Under the pieces are notes generated by a model. It did not search any database, was not told the origin of the DNA, and was given only the letters and a program-made list of their open reading frames with translations. Shown one piece after another: positions 59,899 through 64,000 of a stretch of 64,000 nt of DNA. Each line of letters opens with the position of its first letter. Positions within the stretch are counted from its first letter, which is position 1. Position numbers and translations under genes: made by a program. This DNA is from Croceibacterium_A sp964439725. Its GTDB lineage: Bacteria > Pseudomonadota > Alphaproteobacteria > Sphingomonadales > Sphingomonadaceae. The DNA lies in NCBI GenBank assembly GCA_964439725.1, contig CAYTPY010000002.1, positions 8,714 through 72,713 of the forward strand. The letters are read 5' to 3'.

Positions 59899-61545
59899 GT
59901 GGCGGAGAGCTTCACGCCCAAGCTCGTGACCGTCCTGCGCGAAGGCTATGGCTTCAAGGACTTGCGCGCCGACGCCGTCGCCGGGCTGACCGTCGCGATC
60001 GTCGCGCTGCCTCTGGCCATGGCCCTAGGGATTGCCAGCGGTGCCTCGCCCGACCGCGGACTCGTCACCGCAGTCGTGGCCGGGTTCCTGATCTCGGCCC
60101 TGGGCGGTTCGCGTGTGCAGATCGGCGGTCCGACCGGCGCGTTCGTCATCGTCATCTTCAACGTGATCGCCCAGCATGGCTACGACGGGCTGATCCTGGC
60201 GACGCTGCTCGCCGGCGCGATGTTGATCGTCGCCGGCTACGCCAAGCTCGGCAAGCTGATCAAGTTCGTGCCGCACCCGGTGGTGACCGGCTTCACCGCC
60301 GGGATCGCGGTCATTATCGCCTCGACTCAGGTCAGGGACTTTTTCGGTCTGGCCATCGGCGACGTTCCGGCCGAGTTCGTGCCGCAATGGACGGCCTACT
60401 TCGGCGCTCTCGACCTCGTCAGCCTTCCCGCGCTCGCGATCGGCGCGGGTTCGCTCGTGCTGATCGTCGGCTTGCGCAAAGTCTCGCCGCGCCTGCCGGG
60501 CTATTTGATCGCGATCGTCGCCGCGTCGCTGGCGGTGGCGGTGCTCAGCCTGCCGGTGGACACGATCGGCTCGCGCTTTCCCGACATGCCGTCGGGCTTG
60601 CCGATGCCCAGCCTTCCGGAAGTCTCGCTGGCGAAGATCCAGGCCGTGCTGCCCTCGGCCTTCACGATCGCTTTCCTCGCCGGCATTGAGGCCCTGCTCT
60701 CGGCCGTGGTCGCCGACGGAATGGCCGGCACGCGCCACCGTTCGAACCAGGAGCTCGTCGGCCAGGGCGTCGCCAACATCGCCTCGAGCTTGTTCGCGGG
60801 CCTGCCGGCGACCGGCGCGATCGCGCGTACGGCGACCAACATCAAGGCCGGCGGGCGCTCACCGATGGCGGGCATCTTCCACGCGGCCTTCCTGCTGATC
60901 TTCGTGCTCTTCGCGATGGACCTCATGGCTTACGTGCCGATGGCGGCGCTGGCAGCGATCCTGTTCATGGTCGCCCTGGGCATGAGCGAATACGAACGCT
61001 TCATCAGCCTGCTGCGCATGCCGAACGGCGACCGGGTCGTGCTGCTGCTGACGTTCCTGCTGACGGTCTTCGTCGACTTGACCGTGGCGATAGGTGTCGG
61101 CGTCACTATCGCTTCGCTCCTGTTCATGATGCGGATGAGCGAATCGGTGCAGATCGAAGCCGGTGCGCCGGCCATCGATCCCGAGGAAGAGGACGAAGAC
61201 CGTGACCAGCGCGACGTCCTGCCCGAAGGCGTCGAAGTGTTCCGCATCAACGGGCCGTTCTTCTTCGGGGTGGCGGGCGAGCTGCTCGACACGCTGCGGC
61301 GGGTCGGCCGACGGCCGCGGGCGGTGATCCTGCGCATGCGGCTGGTGCCGTTCCTCGACGCAAGCGGGCTCGCCGCGGTCGAAGAGCTGGTGAAGCAGGC
61401 GGAGATGTCGGGCGCGCGGGTGATCCTCTCGGGCGTCCGGCCGCAGCCGCTCGACATGCTCGAACGCGCGGGCCTGGGGCCGCGCGCGGGCAAGATCGAA
61501 TACGCGGCCGACTATCCCGCGGCGATCAGCCTGGCAGAAGTCTGA
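59899..61545 (+). CDS. SulP family anion transporter with STAS domain
   Basis: 548 aa from a GTG at 59899 preceded by GGGAGGG. About eleven membrane helices start with DLRADAVAGLTVAIVALPLAMALGIASG (in part). The SulP signature is QIGGPTGAFVIVI and the later GAIARTATNIKAGG. The cytosolic STAS domain (about 435-540) has PFFFGVAGELLDTL and FLDASGLAAVEEL. It may carry sulfate, bicarbonate or C4-dicarboxylate; the substrate cannot be told. Confidence 0.94.
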   Translation: MAESFTPKLVTVLREGYGFKDLRADAVAGLTVAIVALPLAMALGIASGASPDRGLVTAVVAGFLISALGGSRVQIGGPTGAFVIVIFNVIAQHGYDGLILATLLAGAMLIVAGYAKLGKLIKFVPHPVVTGFTAGIAVIIASTQVRDFFGLAIGDVPAEFVPQWTAYFGALDLVSLPALAIGAGSLVLIVGLRKVSPRLPGYLIAIVAASLAVAVLSLPVDTIGSRFPDMPSGLPMPSLPEVSLAKIQAVLPSAFTIAFLAGIEALLSAVVADGMAGTRHRSNQELVGQGVANIASSLFAGLPATGAIARTATNIKAGGRSPMAGIFHAAFLLIFVLFAMDLMAYVPMAALAAILFMVALGMSEYERFISLLRMPNGDRVVLLLTFLLTVFVDLTVAIGVGVTIASLLFMMRMSESVQIEAGAPAIDPEEEDEDRDQRDVLPEGVEVFRINGPFFFGVAGELLDTLRRVGRRPRAVILRMRLVPFLDASGLAAVEELVKQAEMSGARVILSGVRPQPLDMLERAGLGPRAGKIEYAADYPAAISLAEV

Positions 61546-61548
61546 GGT

Positions 61549-63144
61549 TCAATCGCGCACAAGCGCGCGCAGCGCGTCGATTCGGTCGGCTTCGTGCGCC
61601 GGCTTGTCCCAGCGGATGCGGTGGATACGGGGAAAGCGCATGGCGAGGCCGGACTTATGGCGCTTGCTTTCGTGCACGCTGTCGAACGCGACTTCGAACA
61701 CCAGGCTGCGGTCGGTCTCGCGCACCGGCCCGAAGCGGTTGACGGTGTGGTTTCGGACGTAGCGGTCGATCTGCTTCAGTTCCTCGTCGGTGAAGCCGAA
61801 GTAGGCCTTGCCGACCGGCAGCAGGTCGGCGCCCTCGTCGGGATCGCCGTCCCAGCAGCCGAAGGTATAGTCGGAATAGAAGCTCGACCGCTTGCCGTTG
61901 CCGCGCTGCGCATACATCAGCACGCAATCGACCAGCAGCGGATCGCGCTTCCACTTGTACCACAGGCCGGTACGGCGGCCGGCGACGTAAGGCGAGTCGC
62001 GGCGCTTGAGCATCAGGCCTTCGATGGATTCATCGCGGGCGCCGGAGCGGATCTCCGCTAACTCCGCGAAGCTCCCGGCCTCGACGGTCGCGCTGAGGTC
62101 GAACCGCTCCGCCGGCAGGCGCGGCATCAGCGCTTCGAGTCGGGCGCGGCGCTGCGTCCAGGGAAGCTCGCGCAAGTCTTCGCCCTCGAGGATCAGCACG
62201 TCGTAGAGCCGCACGAAGGCCGGGTATTCCTCGAGCATCTTCTTCGACACGGTCTTGCGCCCGAGCCGCTGCTGCAGCGCGTTGAAGCTCGCCGCGCCTC
62301 CGGCCTCTCCGCCCTGATGCGCTCCGCGCACCAGCAGCTCGCCGTCGAGCACCGCGGGGATGCCCAGCGCCTCACCCATTTCCGGGAAGCTGTGGCTGAT
62401 GTCGTCGCCGGTGCGCGAATAGAGCCGGGTCTCGCCGCCCGCATGGACGAGCTGCACGCGGATTCCGTCCCACTTCCACTCAGCGACGTAGTCGGCGAGG
62501 TCGAGCTCGGCGTCCTCGAGCGGATGCGCCAGCATGAACGGCCGGAACAGCGGCATCTCGCCGGTGTTGGGCGGCTCGGCGCCATCGGCGGCCCAGGCGA
62601 ACAGCTCGGCATAAGGGGGCCCGAGCGCATGCCAGTATTCCTCGACATCCTCGACCGCGACGCCGAACGCCTGCGCGAACGCGGTCTTGGCGAGCCGCGC
62701 CGAGACGCCGACGCGCATCGCGCCGGTCGCGAGCTTGAGCAACGCATAGCGCCCGGACGGATCGAGCCGGTCGAGCAGCCGCGGCAGCTCGCTCATCACC
62801 GAGACCCGCGTCATCCGGCTCAGCGCTTCGACCGCTTCGCTCACCGTGGGCGGCGGCATGACGGCGCCCACCGGCTTGGGCCACAGCAGGCTGGCGGTTT
62901 CCGCGGTGTCGCCGACGAAATCGCGGCTCAGCGCGAAGAGCACCGGATCGACCCGCTCCATCAGCAGGTTACGAATCGTGCTGCCTTTGACGGCCGAAAA
63001 GCTCAGGCCTTCGGTCAGCGCCGCCAGCGCCCAGCCGCGATCCGAATCGGGCGTGGTGCGCAAGTAGTCGGCGATCAGCTCCAGCTTGCCGTTGCGGCTG
63101 CGCGTATAGACGAGGCCATCGACGAGGGCGGCGAAAGCTTCCAT
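61549..63144 (-). CDS. ATP-dependent DNA ligase (cisplatin damage response type)
   Basis: 531 aa from the ATG at 63144. The N-terminal DNA-binding helices (about 1-200) are followed by the nucleotidyltransferase core. The AMP-accepting Lys224 lies in AEWKWDGIRVQLVH, RLYSRTGDDISHSFPE is motif III, and EGLMLKRRDSPYVAGRRTGLWYKWKRD (in part) holds motifs IV and V. An OB fold ends the protein. It belongs to the ligase branch found with a beta-CASP nuclease and an Lhr-like helicase; here the nuclease gene is adjacent, but no helicase follows. Confidence 0.95.
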   Translation of the reverse strand: MEAFAALVDGLVYTRSRNGKLELIADYLRTTPDSDRGWALAALTEGLSFSAVKGSTIRNLLMERVDPVLFALSRDFVGDTAETASLLWPKPVGAVMPPPTVSEAVEALSRMTRVSVMSELPRLLDRLDPSGRYALLKLATGAMRVGVSARLAKTAFAQAFGVAVEDVEEYWHALGPPYAELFAWAADGAEPPNTGEMPLFRPFMLAHPLEDAELDLADYVAEWKWDGIRVQLVHAGGETRLYSRTGDDISHSFPEMGEALGIPAVLDGELLVRGAHQGGEAGGAASFNALQQRLGRKTVSKKMLEEYPAFVRLYDVLILEGEDLRELPWTQRRARLEALMPRLPAERFDLSATVEAGSFAELAEIRSGARDESIEGLMLKRRDSPYVAGRRTGLWYKWKRDPLLVDCVLMYAQRGNGKRSSFYSDYTFGCWDGDPDEGADLLPVGKAYFGFTDEELKQIDRYVRNHTVNRFGPVRETDRSLVFEVAFDSVHESKRHKSGLAMRFPRIHRIRWDKPAHEADRIDALRALVRD

Positions 63145-64000
63145 CAATCATCCTCGTCCTCGTATCCGACCAGTGCCAGGGCCCGGGCGCGGCGCTGGTG
63201 GAGCTGGCACCAGCGCAGCAGCGCTTCCTCGCGGCCGTGGGTGATCCAGCTCTCCTGCGGGTTCACTTCCTCGATCGTCGCGGTCAGCTCGCCCCAATCG
63301 GCGTGGTCGGAGATGACCAGCGGCAGCTCCACGTTGCGCTGCCGGGCGCGCTGGCGGACGCGCATCCAGCCGCTGGCCATGGCGGTGATCGGATCAGGCA
63401 GGCGGCGGCTCCAGCGATCGTTGAGCGCGGAGGGCGGGCAGATCACGATCGCGCCGCGCAGCTCGTCCTTCTTCGCGTCGGTGACCAGGCGGAGGTCGCC
63501 GAGCGGTACCCCGAGCTCCTCGTAGAGCCGGCACATCCGCTCCATGGCGCCGTGCAGCCAGATGACGTCATGATGTCCCGCCCGGCGCAGCTCGGCGATG
63601 ACCCGCTGCGCCTTGCCCAGCGCGTAAGCGCCGACCAGCACGCAGCGGTCCGGATGCCGCTCGCGCGCGGCGAGCAGCTTGGCGATCTCCTGCTCGATCG
63701 GCGGATGGCAGAACACCGGCAGCCCGAAGGTCGCTTCGGTGACGAACACGTCGCAGGCGACCGGCTCGAACGGCGGGCAGGTCGGATCGGGCATGCGCTT
63801 GTAGTCGCCGGTGACGACGACCCGCTCCCCGGCATGCTCGAGCACAATCTGCGCCGAGCCAAGCACGTGGCCCGCCGGCACATAAGTCGCACTCACATCG
63901 CCCGGCAGCCGCAGCGTCTCACCATAGCGCGCCGGCAGGGCGCCTTCGCGCGTCTGGTAGCGCAGCTCCATGATTGCCAGCGTCTCGGGCGTGGCGATGG
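63144..64000 (-). CDS. ligase-associated beta-CASP exonuclease (N-terminus beyond window)
   Basis: The frame is open to the window edge, so the 5' part is missing; reading through 63972-64000 gives IATPETLAIMELRY, continuous with the protein. An internal ATG at 63971 is therefore not the start. Motifs are YVPAGHVLGSAQIVLEHAG, VVVTGDYKRMPDPT, VFVTEATFGLPVF and the C-terminal ISDHADWGEL, all of the metallo-beta-lactamase/beta-CASP nuclease family. Its stop shares bases with the ligase start, so the two are coupled. Confidence 0.92.
   Translation of the reverse strand, partial: IATPETLAIMELRYQTREGALPARYGETLRLPGDVSATYVPAGHVLGSAQIVLEHAGERVVVTGDYKRMPDPTCPPFEPVACDVFVTEATFGLPVFCHPPIEQEIAKLLAARERHPDRCVLVGAYALGKAQRVIAELRRAGHHDVIWLHGAMERMCRLYEELGVPLGDLRLVTDAKKDELRGAIVICPPSALNDRWSRRLPDPITAMASGWMRVRQRARQRNVELPLVISDHADWGELTATIEEVNPQESWITHGREEALLRWCQLHQRRARALALVGYEDEDD

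Overview
The window reads as a chromosomal segment from an alphaproteobacterium of the order Sphingomonadales (Sphingomonas, Novosphingobium or Erythrobacter relatives). The evidence is high G+C, dense short-gap operons, many GTG/TTG starts with GTGA or ATGA stop-start overlaps, and small families typical of that order (UrcA, DUF1491, DUF6489, PopZ/DUF2497, HWE kinase, CarD next to FdxA). I support 72 protein-coding genes, two of them cut by the window edges, and one tRNA. I see no insertion sequence, prophage, CRISPR array or plasmid gene.

Layout. 1-10.6 kb: heparinase-like protein and rpe, a secreted DUF2141 protein, a lipid kinase coupled to a possible Tam41-like nucleotidyltransferase, an M20 amidohydrolase, tRNA-Arg(CCG), a 700-bp gene-free stretch, a response regulator and HWE kinase, and an acyl-CoA synthetase. 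10.6-30.5 kb: a fused ThiS-ThiG, MerC, heme A synthase, CutA, rplM-rpsI, a deacetylase, a phosphoesterase and second lipid kinase, a LytS/LytTR pair, fumarase, a PIMT-like protein with TolC, PopZ, ferredoxin, CBS, ErpA and xth genes, a SleB-like hydrolase, ptsN and hpf. 30.5-44 kb: the replication-origin neighbourhood, with dnaQ-coaE-aroE-maf-ppsR on one side of a 300-bp gap and hemE-hemJ-rho, then mnmE-mnmG-rsmG-parA-parB on the other. 44-64 kb: glycine-zipper protein, fRMsr, sorbosone dehydrogenase-like protein, AAA ATPase, Sua5, the helicase-S4-fdxA and carD group, M23 peptidase, hemB, GNAT, a membrane/spermidine-synthase-like fusion, gamma carbonic anhydrase, DUF167, an XRE-SulP pair, and a DNA ligase with its exonuclease.

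How the genes work together. The ppsR-hemE gap carries DnaA-box-like 9-mers, an AT-rich block and three GANTC sites, and I call it a candidate oriC. Three parS-type palindromes lie 5-8 kb away beside parA-parB, and popZ (polar anchoring of ParB in this class) is also in the window. Heme synthesis is represented by hemE, hemJ, hemB and ctaA, and tRNA modification by mnmE, mnmG and sua5.

I found no clearly new defence, secretion or mobile system. The best leads are the lipid-kinase/nucleotidyltransferase pair, the ori/parS region, the internal Gly-Gly of the ThiS-ThiG fusion, the lost G4 motif of MnmE, and an abrupt compositional change inside the acyl-CoA synthetase gene near 10.2 kb.
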